From Desertimonas sp963786985 (GTDB lineage Bacteria; Actinomycetota; Acidimicrobiia; Acidimicrobiales; Ilumatobacteraceae): a stretch of DNA of 64,000 bases. This document shows positions 9,115-15,963 of this stretch, one piece after another. A program made the translations under genes and the position numbers. The DNA lies in the NCBI GenBank assembly GCA_963786985.1, contig CAWBBL010000015.1, positions 177,698-241,697 on the forward strand, written 5' to 3'. The notes beneath the pieces were generated by a model. It was not told the DNA's origin and searched no databases. It saw only the letters and a list, made by a program, of their open reading frames with translations. The stretch's first letter is position 1. Each line of letters begins with the position of its first letter.

Positions 9115-10370
9115 TCCGGCTGGCGTTGGCGGCCGCGCCACACGTAGCGGGTGAGCACGACGCCCCGGCGGTGGGCCGTGTAGGCGACGATCAAGATCGT
9201 GCCGAGGGCGGTGAGGCCGCCTCCGCCGATCAGCGTCCAGCGTGCCCCGGCGTGTTCGGCGACCCATCCGAGCAGCGGTGCCCCGACGGGCGTGCCGCCC
9301 ATGAACACGGCCAGGTAGAGGGCCAGGACCCGCCCGCGCATCGCCGGGTCGGCGGCCATCTGGACGAACGAGTTGGCAGCCGTCATCAGCGTCATCGACG
9401 TGATCCCGGCGACGGGCAGGACGAGGGCGAACGTCAGGTAGGTCGGCATCAGCCCGGCGGCGAGGGTGACGAGACCGAACACGATCGCCGCGACGACGAC
9501 GAGGCGCTGGCTCGATGACGTTCGCCGGGCAGCGATCAGCGCCCCGGTCAACGAGCCGACGGCGAGGATCGAGCCGAGGATGCCGTACTCTCCGGCGCCC
9601 TTGCCGTACACCTCGGTGGCCATCAGCGCGGTGGTCATCTGGAAGTTGAAACCGAACGTCCCGGCGACGAACAGGATCGCCATCACGAGCACGATGTCCG
9701 GCCGGGAACGGACGTAGGCGATGCCGTCGCGCAGTTGCCCCTTGGCTCGCGGCAGCTTCGGGACCGGATGCAGCTCCTCGCTGCGCATGCGCTTCAGGGC
9801 GACGAGGACGGCCAGGTAGGTGCCGCTGTTGAGGAGGATCACCCAGCCGCTGGCACCGACACCGGAGCCGAGCAGGGCGATGACCCCGCCGGCCACGGCC
9901 GGGCCGATCATCCGCCCGAGGTTGAACGAAGCGGAGTTGAGGGCCACGGCGTTGGTGAGCGTCTCGCGGCCGACCATCTCGTTGACGAAGGCCTGGCGGG
10001 CCGGCGTGTCGAACGCCGCGGCGGTCCCGAAGGCGAAGGCGATGACATAGACGTGCCACGCCTCGACGACACCCGTGATGGCGAGGACGCCGAGGAGTGC
10101 GGCAGTCGTCGACATGGCGATCTGCGTGACCATCATCACCGACCGCTTGGAGAACCGGTCGGCGATCACCCCGGCGAACGGCGAGAACAGCAGGATCGGC
10201 AGGAACTGCAGGCCCGTCGTCAGGCCGAGGGCGCCGGCGCTGCCGGTGAGGGCGAGGACCAGCCAGTCCTGGGCAACGCGCTGCATCCACGTCCCGGTGT
10301 TGGAGACCAGCGACCCGGCAGCGAACAGCCGGTAGTTGCGGATCCGCAGGGCGGCGAATGTCGACTTCAC
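9090..10370 (-). CDS. MFS transporter (EntS-like exporter)
   Basis: A 426-residue protein with about twelve membrane helices and the MFS loop motif FAGVIADRFSKRSVM after helix 2. The opening AALRIRNYRLFAAGSLVSNTGTWMQRVAQDWLV is shared with the EntS/MFS_3 group of exporters, which pump siderophores, drugs or dyes out of the cell. The GTG start overlaps the stop codon of the marR gene by 4 bp (GTGA), so the two are translationally coupled. Substrate unknown; the regulator suggests a small lipophilic molecule. Confidence 0.85.
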   Translation of the reverse strand: MKSTFAALRIRNYRLFAAGSLVSNTGTWMQRVAQDWLVLALTGSAGALGLTTGLQFLPILLFSPFAGVIADRFSKRSVMMVTQIAMSTTAALLGVLAITGVVEAWHVYVIAFAFGTAAAFDTPARQAFVNEMVGRETLTNAVALNSASFNLGRMIGPAVAGGVIALLGSGVGASGWVILLNSGTYLAVLVALKRMRSEELHPVPKLPRAKGQLRDGIAYVRSRPDIVLVMAILFVAGTFGFNFQMTTALMATEVYGKGAGEYGILGSILAVGSLTGALIAARRTSSSQRLVVVAAIVFGLVTLAAGLMPTYLTFALVLPVAGITSMTLMTAANSFVQMAADPAMRGRVLALYLAVFMGGTPVGAPLLGWVAEHAGARWTLIGGGGLTALGTILIVAYTAHRRGVVLTRYVWRGRQRQPDYAPVVAD

Positions 10371-10849
10371 GCCTGGCTGGCCAGGCGGTCGAGGATCGGG
10401 GCGACCGCGCCCAGTAGTTCACGTTCGTTCGGGTCGAGGTCGGCGAGCTGGACGGCGAGCCAGGCATCGCGACGTCGACGGTCCTCGTCGAGCACGGCCC
10501 TGGCGTCCTCGGTCAGTCCGACGACGACCTGCCGACCATCGGACTCGTGGGCGGCGCGGGTGACCAGCCCGACATCCTGGAGACAGTTGACGGTCCGCGT
10601 CATCGACGGCGGCTTGACCTTTTCGATCGCCGCCAACTCGCCGATCGTCAGGTCGCCGTAGCGCGAGAGGGTGCCGAGGGCGGACAGCTGGGTGAGCGTG
10701 AGGTCGGTGGCGCTGCGTTCGAGACGCAACCGCCGGGCGAGCCGCATCACGCCGACACGCAGTGCCGCGACGAGGTCGGCGTCCACGTCGGTCGGAGCAT
10801 TGTCACTCGTGGTCAGGGCGCTTGCGGACACATCTTTAGCATAGCTCAT
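10367..10849 (-). CDS. MarR-family transcriptional regulator
   Basis: A 160-residue winged-helix regulator. The region LTLTQLSALGTLSRYGDLTIGELA...VKPPSMTRTVNCLQDVGLV is the MarR DNA-binding domain, and residues near 110-120 (DGRQVVVGLT) form the wing. The frame extends upstream past the divergent ffh promoter, so ATG 10849 (MSYAKDV) is the sensible start. It is the first gene of a two-gene operon with the MFS exporter and probably represses both from the palindrome at 10835-10862 until a ligand binds. Confidence 0.85.
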   Translation of the reverse strand: MSYAKDVSASALTTSDNAPTDVDADLVAALRVGVMRLARRLRLERSATDLTLTQLSALGTLSRYGDLTIGELAAIEKVKPPSMTRTVNCLQDVGLVTRAAHESDGRQVVVGLTEDARAVLDEDRRRRDAWLAVQLADLDPNERELLGAVAPILDRLASQA

Positions 10850-10862
10850 TACCGTTGCTAAA
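10835..10862. promoter_or_regulatory. putative MarR operator in the marR/ffh divergent region
   Basis: TTTAGCA (10835-10841) and TGCTAAA (10856-10862) form a perfect 7-bp inverted repeat with a 14-bp spacer, centred on the marR start codon. The region is AT-rich against its surroundings. Autoregulation is inferred. Confidence 0.5.
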
Positions 10863-10894
10863 CAAACGCGACGATGGCCAGTTGGATGGACCGG

Positions 10895-10900
10895 TACCCT
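10895..10900 (+). promoter_or_regulatory. -10 element of ffh (TACCCT)
   Basis: TACCCT followed by ten bases and ATG 10911; same layout as smc and ftsY. Confidence 0.45.
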
Positions 10901-10910
10901 GCCCGGCGAG

Positions 10911-12329
10911 ATGTTCGAGAACCTGTCCAACCGTCTCGACGGCATCGTCAAGCGGCTGCGCGGCAAAGGCCGGTTGACCGAAGCAGACGTCGAGGAGATC
11001 CTGCGCGAGATCCGCGCCGCCCTGCTCGATGCCGACGTCAACGTCACGGTGACCCGCGAAGTCATCGACCGGATCCGCGCCGAGGCGATCGGCGCCACCC
11101 GCTCGCAGGTCCTCGACCCCGGCCAGCAGGTCGTCAAGATCGTCAACGCCGAGCTGACGCGGATCCTCGGTGGCGAGGCGCTGAAGATCAGCTACGCCAG
11201 CCGCCCGCCAACCGTCGTGCTGATGGCCGGCCTGCAGGGCTCGGGCAAGACGACCGCGGCGGCCAAGCTGGCCCGGTGGTTCAAGGCCCAAGGTCGCAAT
11301 CCGTTGCTCGTCGGCGCCGACCTCCAGCGCCCGGCGGCGGTCGAGCAGTTGCGCATGCTCGGCAACCGCATCGACGTGCCGGTGTTCTCGGAACCCGACG
11401 ATCCGATCATCACGTCCGCCCGTGGTCTCGCCGAAGCCCGCCGCCTCGGCCGCGACGTGCTGATCGTCGATACCGCCGGCCGGCTGGCCATCGACGCCGA
11501 GATGATGGAACAGGTCCGCCTGATCTCCGGCGCAGTCGCCCCGCACTACACGTTCCTGGTCATCGACGCGATGACCGGCCAGGATGCCGTCAACACGGCC
11601 GTCGCCTTCAACGAGACGCTGGCGATCGACGGCGTGATCCTGTCCAAGCTCGACGGCGACGCCCGCGGCGGCGCGGCCCTCAGCGTCAAGGAGGTCATCG
11701 GCAAGCCGATCGCCTTCGCCTCGACGGGGGAGAAGCTCGACGCCTTCGAGCAGTTCCACCCCGACCGAATGGCCGGGCGGATCCTCGGCATGGGCGACAT
11801 GCTGACGCTCATCGAGCAGGCCGAGCAGGCCTTCGAGAAGGAGCAGGCCGAGGAGGCGGCGAGCAAGTTGCTCGAAGGGCAGTTCACCCTCGACGACTTC
11901 CTCGAGCAGATGCAGCAGCTCAAGAAGATGGGACCGCTCGGCGGCCTGTTGAAGATGATGCCCGGCATGCCCAAGGAGCTCAAGGGCGCCGAGGTCGACG
12001 ACGACGCCCTGCGCCCCGTCGAGGCGATCATCCGCTCGATGACCCAGGAGGAGCGGGTGACGCCACAGATCATCAACGGCTCGCGTCGCAACCGCATCGC
12101 GCTCGGTTCAGGAACGTCGCCGTCCGATGTCAACCGCCTCGTGAAGCAGTTCTCGGAGATGCAGAAGATGATGAAGCGGTTCGGCGGCCTGGGCACGAAA
12201 GGAAAGAAGGGCGGCCGACTCGGCGCCCTCGCCGGGATGCGCGGTGGGGCGATGCCCGACCTCTCCGAGCTCGGCGACCTCAACGCCCTCGGAGGACTTG
12301 GCGACCTCCCCGGCCTCCCGCGCCGCTGA
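10911..12329 (+). CDS. ffh: signal recognition particle protein Ffh
   Basis: Ffh binds signal sequences on nascent membrane proteins together with 4.5S RNA and hands them to FtsY. The 472-residue protein has the N domain (MFENLSNRLDGIVKRLRGKGRL), the GTPase G domain (GLQGSGKTT near 106, DTAGRLAID near 187, SKLDGDARGG near 244) and a methionine-rich M domain from about residue 300. The tail is Gly/Leu-rich. It heads the rpsP-khpA-rimM-trmD-rplS group, its standard location. No SRP RNA gene was seen in the window. Confidence 0.95.
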   Translation: MFENLSNRLDGIVKRLRGKGRLTEADVEEILREIRAALLDADVNVTVTREVIDRIRAEAIGATRSQVLDPGQQVVKIVNAELTRILGGEALKISYASRPPTVVLMAGLQGSGKTTAAAKLARWFKAQGRNPLLVGADLQRPAAVEQLRMLGNRIDVPVFSEPDDPIITSARGLAEARRLGRDVLIVDTAGRLAIDAEMMEQVRLISGAVAPHYTFLVIDAMTGQDAVNTAVAFNETLAIDGVILSKLDGDARGGAALSVKEVIGKPIAFASTGEKLDAFEQFHPDRMAGRILGMGDMLTLIEQAEQAFEKEQAEEAASKLLEGQFTLDDFLEQMQQLKKMGPLGGLLKMMPGMPKELKGAEVDDDALRPVEAIIRSMTQEERVTPQIINGSRRNRIALGSGTSPSDVNRLVKQFSEMQKMMKRFGGLGTKGKKGGRLGALAGMRGGAMPDLSELGDLNALGGLGDLPGLPRR

Positions 12330-12344
12330 ACGTCCACGTGATTG

Positions 12345-12399
12345 GAGTGTCTCCTGCTGACAGAGTGTCTCGTGCTGCGTTTCCCGGCAGCAAACACTC
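12345..12399. repeat. GAGTGTYT structured repeat, copy B (upstream of rpsP)
   Basis: GAGTGTCT occurs at 12345 and 12363, again exactly 18 bp apart, followed by AAACACTC at 12392-12399. GAGTGT/ACACTC and TGCTGC/GCAGCA form a two-part stem (12363-12399). It could end the ffh transcript or act in the rpsP leader. Same architecture as copy A at 629-701. Confidence 0.6.
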
Positions 12400-12419
12400 C
12401 GACACAAGCTGGGGGCCGA

Positions 12420-12425
12420 TATCCT
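12420..12425 (+). promoter_or_regulatory. -10 element of rpsP (TATCCT)
   Basis: TATCCT lies 37 bp before ATG 12463, giving a short leader with AAGGA at 12450-12454. Confidence 0.45.
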
Positions 12426-12462
12426 CGCATGGTTCGTTTGACGACCCAGAAGGACCCCACAG

Positions 12463-12732
12463 ATGGCAGTGAAGCTGCGCCTGACCCGCGTCGGTAAGAC
12501 CAAGCAGCCCGAGTACCGCATCGTCGCCGCTGACTCGCGTTCACCCCGTGACGGCCGGTTCATCGAGATTCTCGGTCACTACAACCCGCGGACCGACCCG
12601 TCGACGCTGTCCGTCGACAACGACAAGGCGGTCAAGTGGCTCAGCCAGGGCGCCCAGCCGACCGACCGCGTGCGCAAGCTGCTGGAGATCTCCGGGGCCT
12701 TCGAGCAGTTCACCGCCGCCAAGGGTTCCTGA
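12463..12732 (+). CDS. rpsP: 30S ribosomal protein S16
   Basis: An 89-residue protein starting MAVKLRLTRVGKTKQPEYRIVAADSRSPRDGRF, the conserved S16 block, followed by LGHYNPRTDP. S16 helps fold the 16S rRNA 5' domain. It has a good ribosome-binding site (AAGGA, eight bases upstream) and its own promoter. It starts the ribosome maturation group; khpA begins 1 bp after its stop codon. Confidence 0.96.
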   Translation: MAVKLRLTRVGKTKQPEYRIVAADSRSPRDGRFIEILGHYNPRTDPSTLSVDNDKAVKWLSQGAQPTDRVRKLLEISGAFEQFTAAKGS

Positions 12733-12733
12733 C

Positions 12734-13036
12734 GTGAGCGACGACACCGGCGAAGTGCTCGACGATGGCGCTGACGACGCCAATCAGGCCGCCGCACCGA
12801 CGGCCGCCGCAGTTCTCCAGCACATCGTGAGCTCGATCGTCGACGATCCGGCCTCCGTGCGCGTCGACACGACCGACGACGGGCGCCGTGTGCGTCTCGA
12901 CGTCCGCGTCGGACCTGGCGATCTCGGCCGCGTCATCGGTCGCCGCGGGCGCACGGCGCAGAGCATCCGCACGGTCGTTCGTGCCGCCGCCGCCCGCGAC
13001 GAAGCCGACGTCGACATCGAATTCGTCGACGACTGA
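12734..13036 (+). CDS. khpA: KH-domain RNA-binding protein (KhpA/YlqC type)
   Basis: A 100-residue protein with an acidic N-terminal tail and one KH domain from about residue 25. The RNA-binding GxxG loop is GRRG in VIGRRGRTAQSIRTVV (residues about 70-85). KhpA binds many RNAs and in firmicutes works with KhpB in cell division control. GTG 12734 is one base after the rpsP stop, so translation is coupled. The N-terminal tail is longer than in the roughly 75-residue typical members. Confidence 0.9.
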   Translation: MSDDTGEVLDDGADDANQAAAPTAAAVLQHIVSSIVDDPASVRVDTTDDGRRVRLDVRVGPGDLGRVIGRRGRTAQSIRTVVRAAAARDEADVDIEFVDD

Positions 13037-13052
13037 AGGACCGAGGCGAGCC

Positions 13053-13535
13053 GTGGCCCGGCCGGCCGGGCTCCTCGAGATCGGGCAGATCCGGCGGGCT
13101 CACGGTGTCCGCGGCGACGTCCTCGTCGAACTGGCCTCAGATCGTTCCGAACGAGTTGCCCCGGGGGCCCGCTGGTTCGCCGCCGATGGGTGGCTGACCG
13201 TCGTCTCCGCCCGCCGCCACCAGGACCGGTGGCTCGTCACGCTGGCGGAACTCGGCGACCGGTCGGCCGCGCAGCAGTTCACCAACACCGCGGTGTTCGC
13301 CGAGCCGATCGACGACCCTGAGGAGCTGTGGGTCCACGAGTTGATCGGGTCCGAGGTCGTCGAACTGTCCGGGCGGTCGCGGGGCACGTGTGTCGCCGTC
13401 ATCGCCAATCCGGCCGCCGATCTGCTCGAGCTCGACTCCGGCGCGCTCGTCCCGGTCGTGTTCGTCACGGAGCGACGGGACGGCACGATCGTCATCGACC
13501 CACCTGTCGGACTGTTCGACGACGACGACGGGTGA
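13053..13535 (+). CDS. rimM: ribosome maturation factor RimM
   Basis: RimM binds S19 and helps 16S rRNA processing in late 30S assembly. From GTG 13053 the protein is 160 residues and starts VARPAGLLEIGQIRRAHGVRGDVLVEL, the family hallmark; the PRC-barrel half begins near residue 90 (LWVHELIGSEVVEL). The open frame reaches further upstream inside khpA, but homology begins at this GTG. It is 16 bp from khpA and nearly abuts trmD. Confidence 0.92.
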   Translation: MARPAGLLEIGQIRRAHGVRGDVLVELASDRSERVAPGARWFAADGWLTVVSARRHQDRWLVTLAELGDRSAAQQFTNTAVFAEPIDDPEELWVHELIGSEVVELSGRSRGTCVAVIANPAADLLELDSGALVPVVFVTERRDGTIVIDPPVGLFDDDDG

Positions 13536-13541
13536 GTCGTG

Positions 13542-14276
13542 ATGCGCGTCGACGTGTTCACGATCTTCCCGGCGGCGGTCGACGAGTTCTGCACGGCCAG
13601 CCTGCTCGGCAAGGCCCGCCAGTCGGGCATCCTCGACCTTCGCTGCCACGACATCCGCGAGCACAGCACCGACGTCCATCGCACGGTCGACGACGCGCCG
13701 TTCGGTGGCGGGGCCGGGATGCTGATGAAGGCCGAACCGGTCTTCGCCGCGGTCGAGGCGGCCGAGCCGCCGCGGCCGTTGTTCCTGCTCGGGCCGGGTG
13801 GGCGACGCTTCGACCAGTCGGTTGCCATCGAGCTGGCGGTCGGCGCCGGGTTCTCGCTGCTCTGCGGCCGCTACGAGGGAGTTGACGATCGCGTGCGCCA
13901 GCACCTCGTCGATGGCGAGCTCAGCGTCGGCGACGTCGTGCTCTCGGGTGGCGAGGCCGGTGCCTGTGTGGTGATCGACGCGGTCACCCGGTTGCTGCCG
14001 GGGGCGATGGGCAATGACACGAGCCCGGTGACCGAGAGCTTCGGCGAGCATGGCCTGCTCGAGGAACCGCAGTACACCCGCCCAGCTACGTTCCGTGGCT
14101 GGTCGGTTCCCGACATCCTGCTCAGCGGCAACCATGCGCTGATCGACCGGTGGCGCCACGCCCAGGCGCTGCACCGCACGATGGCCAGCCGGCCCGACCT
14201 CATCGATCGCCGCGGCGGCGTCACGGACGACGAACGACGCCTGTTGGAAGAGTTCCCGCCCGTCCCGTATCCTTGA
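13542..14276 (+). CDS. trmD: tRNA (guanine-N1)-methyltransferase
   Basis: TrmD methylates G37 of tRNAs next to the anticodon and prevents frameshifting. The 244-residue SPOUT-fold protein starts MRVDVFTIFP and holds FGGGAGMLMK, LLCGRYEGVDDRV (near residue 108) and the trefoil-knot block LSGGEAGACVVIDAVTRLLPG. ATG 13542 is chosen; the GTG one codon earlier is possible. It lies directly after rimM. Its last bases carry the rplS promoter. Confidence 0.95.
   Translation: MRVDVFTIFPAAVDEFCTASLLGKARQSGILDLRCHDIREHSTDVHRTVDDAPFGGGAGMLMKAEPVFAAVEAAEPPRPLFLLGPGGRRFDQSVAIELAVGAGFSLLCGRYEGVDDRVRQHLVDGELSVGDVVLSGGEAGACVVIDAVTRLLPGAMGNDTSPVTESFGEHGLLEEPQYTRPATFRGWSVPDILLSGNHALIDRWRHAQALHRTMASRPDLIDRRGGVTDDERRLLEEFPPVPYP
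14268..14273 (+). promoter_or_regulatory. -10 element of rplS (TATCCT)
   Basis: TATCCT lies inside the last codons of trmD, 35 bp before the rplS ATG. It matches the rpsP and rpmF arrangement, so rplS can probably be expressed apart from trmD. Confidence 0.4.
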
Positions 14277-14308
14277 TCCGCCCCGCTCTCAGCAGTTCAG
14301 GACGTTCC

Positions 14309-14656
14309 ATGAAAGCCACCGACCTCATCGACAACGACCAGCTCCGCGACGACGTCCCGGACTTCGCGCCGGGCGACGAGGTCAAGGTCCACGTGCGTGT
14401 CGTCGAGGGCAGCAAGGAACGCATCCAGGTCTTCCAGGGCAACGTGATCGCCCGCCAGGGCGGCGGCTTGCAGGAGACCTACACGGTTCGCAAGCTGAGC
14501 TATGGCGTCGGGGTCGAGCGCACGTTCCCCTTGCATGCCCCGACCGTCACGAAGATCGAGGTCGTCAAGCGCGGCGACGTCCGCCGGGCGAAGCTGTACT
14601 ACCTGCGTGGCCGCGTCGGCAAGGCTGCCAAGATCCGCGAGAAGCGCAGCTTCTGA
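14309..14656 (+). CDS. rplS: 50S ribosomal protein L19
   Basis: A 115-residue protein at the 30S-50S interface. Conserved blocks are FAPGDEVKVHVRVVEGSKERIQVFQGNVIARQG, YTVRKLSYGVGVERTFPLHAP and a C-terminal RRAKLYYLRGRVGKAAKI. The ATG at 14309 has CAGGA about nine bases upstream. It closes the ffh-to-rplS group; the signal peptidase and RNase HII genes that often follow are absent, and a UPF0102 gene comes next. Confidence 0.96.
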   Translation: MKATDLIDNDQLRDDVPDFAPGDEVKVHVRVVEGSKERIQVFQGNVIARQGGGLQETYTVRKLSYGVGVERTFPLHAPTVTKIEVVKRGDVRRAKLYYLRGRVGKAAKIREKRSF

Positions 14657-14710
14657 ACGGCTGATCGGCGCCGAGCGCGCCCGAGTGATGCAGACTTCGG
14701 GAGGTGCGCG

Positions 14711-15058
14711 ATGGTCGCGGCCCACATCGCCTTCGGGCAACGCGGCGAAGCCTTGGCGGCCGACTGGTATCGACGGCACGGCTACTCGGTGGTCGACCGC
14801 AACTGGCGTAGCCCGATCGGGGAGATCGACCTCATCGTGCGACGCGGGCGCCTGGTTGTCGTCGCCGAGGTGAAGTCCAGGAAGAGCGATGCCTTCGGTG
14901 TTCCTGCCCTTGCCGTCGGCGTCGCCAAGCAGCGACGCTTGCGCCGTCTCGCCGCGGCGTGGCTCGTCGAGCATCGGGTCGGCCGGCGGCTCTCGGTGCG
15001 CTTCGATGTCGTGGCGATCACCGGTGACCAGATCGACGTCTACGAGAACGCCTTCTGA
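14711..15058 (+). CDS. UPF0102 (YraN-like) nuclease-fold protein
   Basis: A 115-residue member of the UPF0102/YraN family, which has a Holliday-junction-resolvase-like endonuclease fold but no settled function. Visible motifs are GQRGEALAADWYRRHGYSVVDRNWR (residues 8-32), then GEIDLIVRRG and VVVAEVKSR, which supply the E, D and ExK residues of the PD-(D/E)XK site. GGGAGGTG a few bases before ATG 14711 is a good ribosome-binding site. It ends just before a strong terminator. Confidence 0.88.
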   Translation: MVAAHIAFGQRGEALAADWYRRHGYSVVDRNWRSPIGEIDLIVRRGRLVVVAEVKSRKSDAFGVPALAVGVAKQRRLRRLAAAWLVEHRVGRRLSVRFDVVAITGDQIDVYENAF

Positions 15059-15065
15059 CCAACCA

Positions 15066-15105
15066 AAGGGTGCCAGTGTGACCGTTCCGTCACGCTGGCA
15101 CCCTT
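15066..15105. terminator. strong bidirectional hairpin terminator
   Basis: Arms 15066-15082 and 15089-15105 are 17 bp long and complementary apart from one G-T pair, around the six-base loop CGTTCC. The stem starts AAGGGTGCCAG. It lies between the UPF0102 gene and a convergent small gene, so it can end both transcripts. Confidence 0.8.
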
Positions 15106-15128
15106 CGGTCGTTCGGGTCGGGCGTTGT

Positions 15129-15239
15129 TCAGCCGGCGACCGCCCAGATGAGCAGGGCGACCGCCACGAGCAGGCACGCCGCCACCAAGACGTAGTCGAA
15201 CGGGCGGGCGCGAAACCGCCGGTAGGGGTTGTAGCCCAC
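15129..15239 (-). CDS. 36-residue conserved small membrane protein
   Basis: GTG 15239 to TGA 15129 encodes 36 residues: a basic, aromatic N-terminus (VGYNPYRRFRARPFDY), then a single hydrophobic helix (residues about 17-34, VLVAACLLVAVALLIWAV), ending AG. Tiny proteins with the same NPYR-basic-helix plan occur in other actinobacteria; their function is not known. The -10 hexamer GATACT sits six bases before the GTG, and a terminator lies beyond the stop, so the gene has its own signals. It is probably in the inner membrane with the basic end in the cytoplasm. Confidence 0.7.
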   Translation of the reverse strand: MGYNPYRRFRARPFDYVLVAACLLVAVALLIWAVAG

Positions 15240-15245
15240 GCCGTC

Positions 15246-15251
15246 AGTATC
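15246..15251 (-). promoter_or_regulatory. -10 element of the small membrane protein gene (GATACT)
   Basis: On the minus strand GATACT is followed by six bases and GTG 15239, the spacing expected for a leaderless transcript. Confidence 0.45.
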
Positions 15252-15285
15252 GCCGGGTGCCCGCCGACGCGCACCGAGCCGGGCC

Positions 15286-15291
15286 TACGCT
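15286..15291 (+). promoter_or_regulatory. -10 element (TACGCT), leaderless
   Basis: TACGCT followed by seven bases and GTG 15299; transcription would begin at the start codon. Confidence 0.5.
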
Positions 15292-15298
15292 GGCGACC

Positions 15299-15958
15299 GT
15301 GATCAGGCGATTCGTGGCAGTGCTGGCCGCCGTCGGCGTGCTCGCCGGGCCGTCGATCGCCGCCGCCCAGGAGGCTCCGGCCCCGCCAGGACGCCAACCG
15401 CTCGTCGACGTACCGGTCGGCTGTCCGATCCAACCGCTGCCCGACGTCGTGTTCGTCGGCACCGCCGTCGACTCCGACTATCGCACCGTGCGTTTCCGAG
15501 TCGACCAGGCGCGCGCCGGCGACATCGGTCAGTTCGCCTCGCAGGGCCTCGTCGACGTCCGCTATGGGATCGACGCCAAGTACCTCGACGAAGGCGACCA
15601 GTATCTGATCGGCGCCCTGTACGACTCGACCATCCAGTCGTTGCGTTCGCGGGTTCAGCCCCAGTTGCTCACTCGCGGCGGCGACGAGATCATCGGAGCG
15701 ACCGAGAGTGAGCTGGCCTGTCCAGTGGTGGCCGACCCGATGCGCACCCTTCATACCGACGGGTCGTCGGTCGACTCCGGTGTCCTGTCGCCGTTCTTCG
15801 GCAACCGCGACGGTCTGCTGCGTTCGCTGCTCGTACCGATCGCCCTCGTGTGCCTGGCGGTGTTCGTCCTCGCCGCCTTCCGCTGGTTCCTCACTGGGTT
15901 CGGCCGGGGCGTCGAGTCGATCGCCCGCCCGCAGCCGCGATCAGCACCTCCGCGCTGA
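15299..15958 (+). CDS. secreted or membrane-anchored protein of unknown function
   Basis: A 219-residue protein not recognised as a known family. Residues 1-23 form a signal peptide (VIRRFVAVLAAVGVLAGPSIAAA). The middle 120 residues look like a beta-rich domain (VFVGTAVDSDYRTVRFRVDQAR, GIDAKYLDEGDQYLIGALYD) that resembles tissue-inhibitor/OB-like secreted domains only loosely. A membrane helix lies at about residues 178-198 (LLVPIALVCLAVFVLAAFRWFL), followed by a short basic tail. It is therefore probably extracytoplasmic with a C-terminal anchor. GTG 15299 is supported by the TACGCT hexamer seven bases before it. Confidence 0.7.
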   Translation: MIRRFVAVLAAVGVLAGPSIAAAQEAPAPPGRQPLVDVPVGCPIQPLPDVVFVGTAVDSDYRTVRFRVDQARAGDIGQFASQGLVDVRYGIDAKYLDEGDQYLIGALYDSTIQSLRSRVQPQLLTRGGDEIIGATESELACPVVADPMRTLHTDGSSVDSGVLSPFFGNRDGLLRSLLVPIALVCLAVFVLAAFRWFLTGFGRGVESIARPQPRSAPPR

Positions 15959-15963
15959 ACCAC

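Noticed and set aside
9126..10661. Plus-strand open frames across the MFS and marR genes
   Set aside because: They lie opposite clear MFS and MarR coding sequence and are made of repetitive Arg, Gly and Asp codons.
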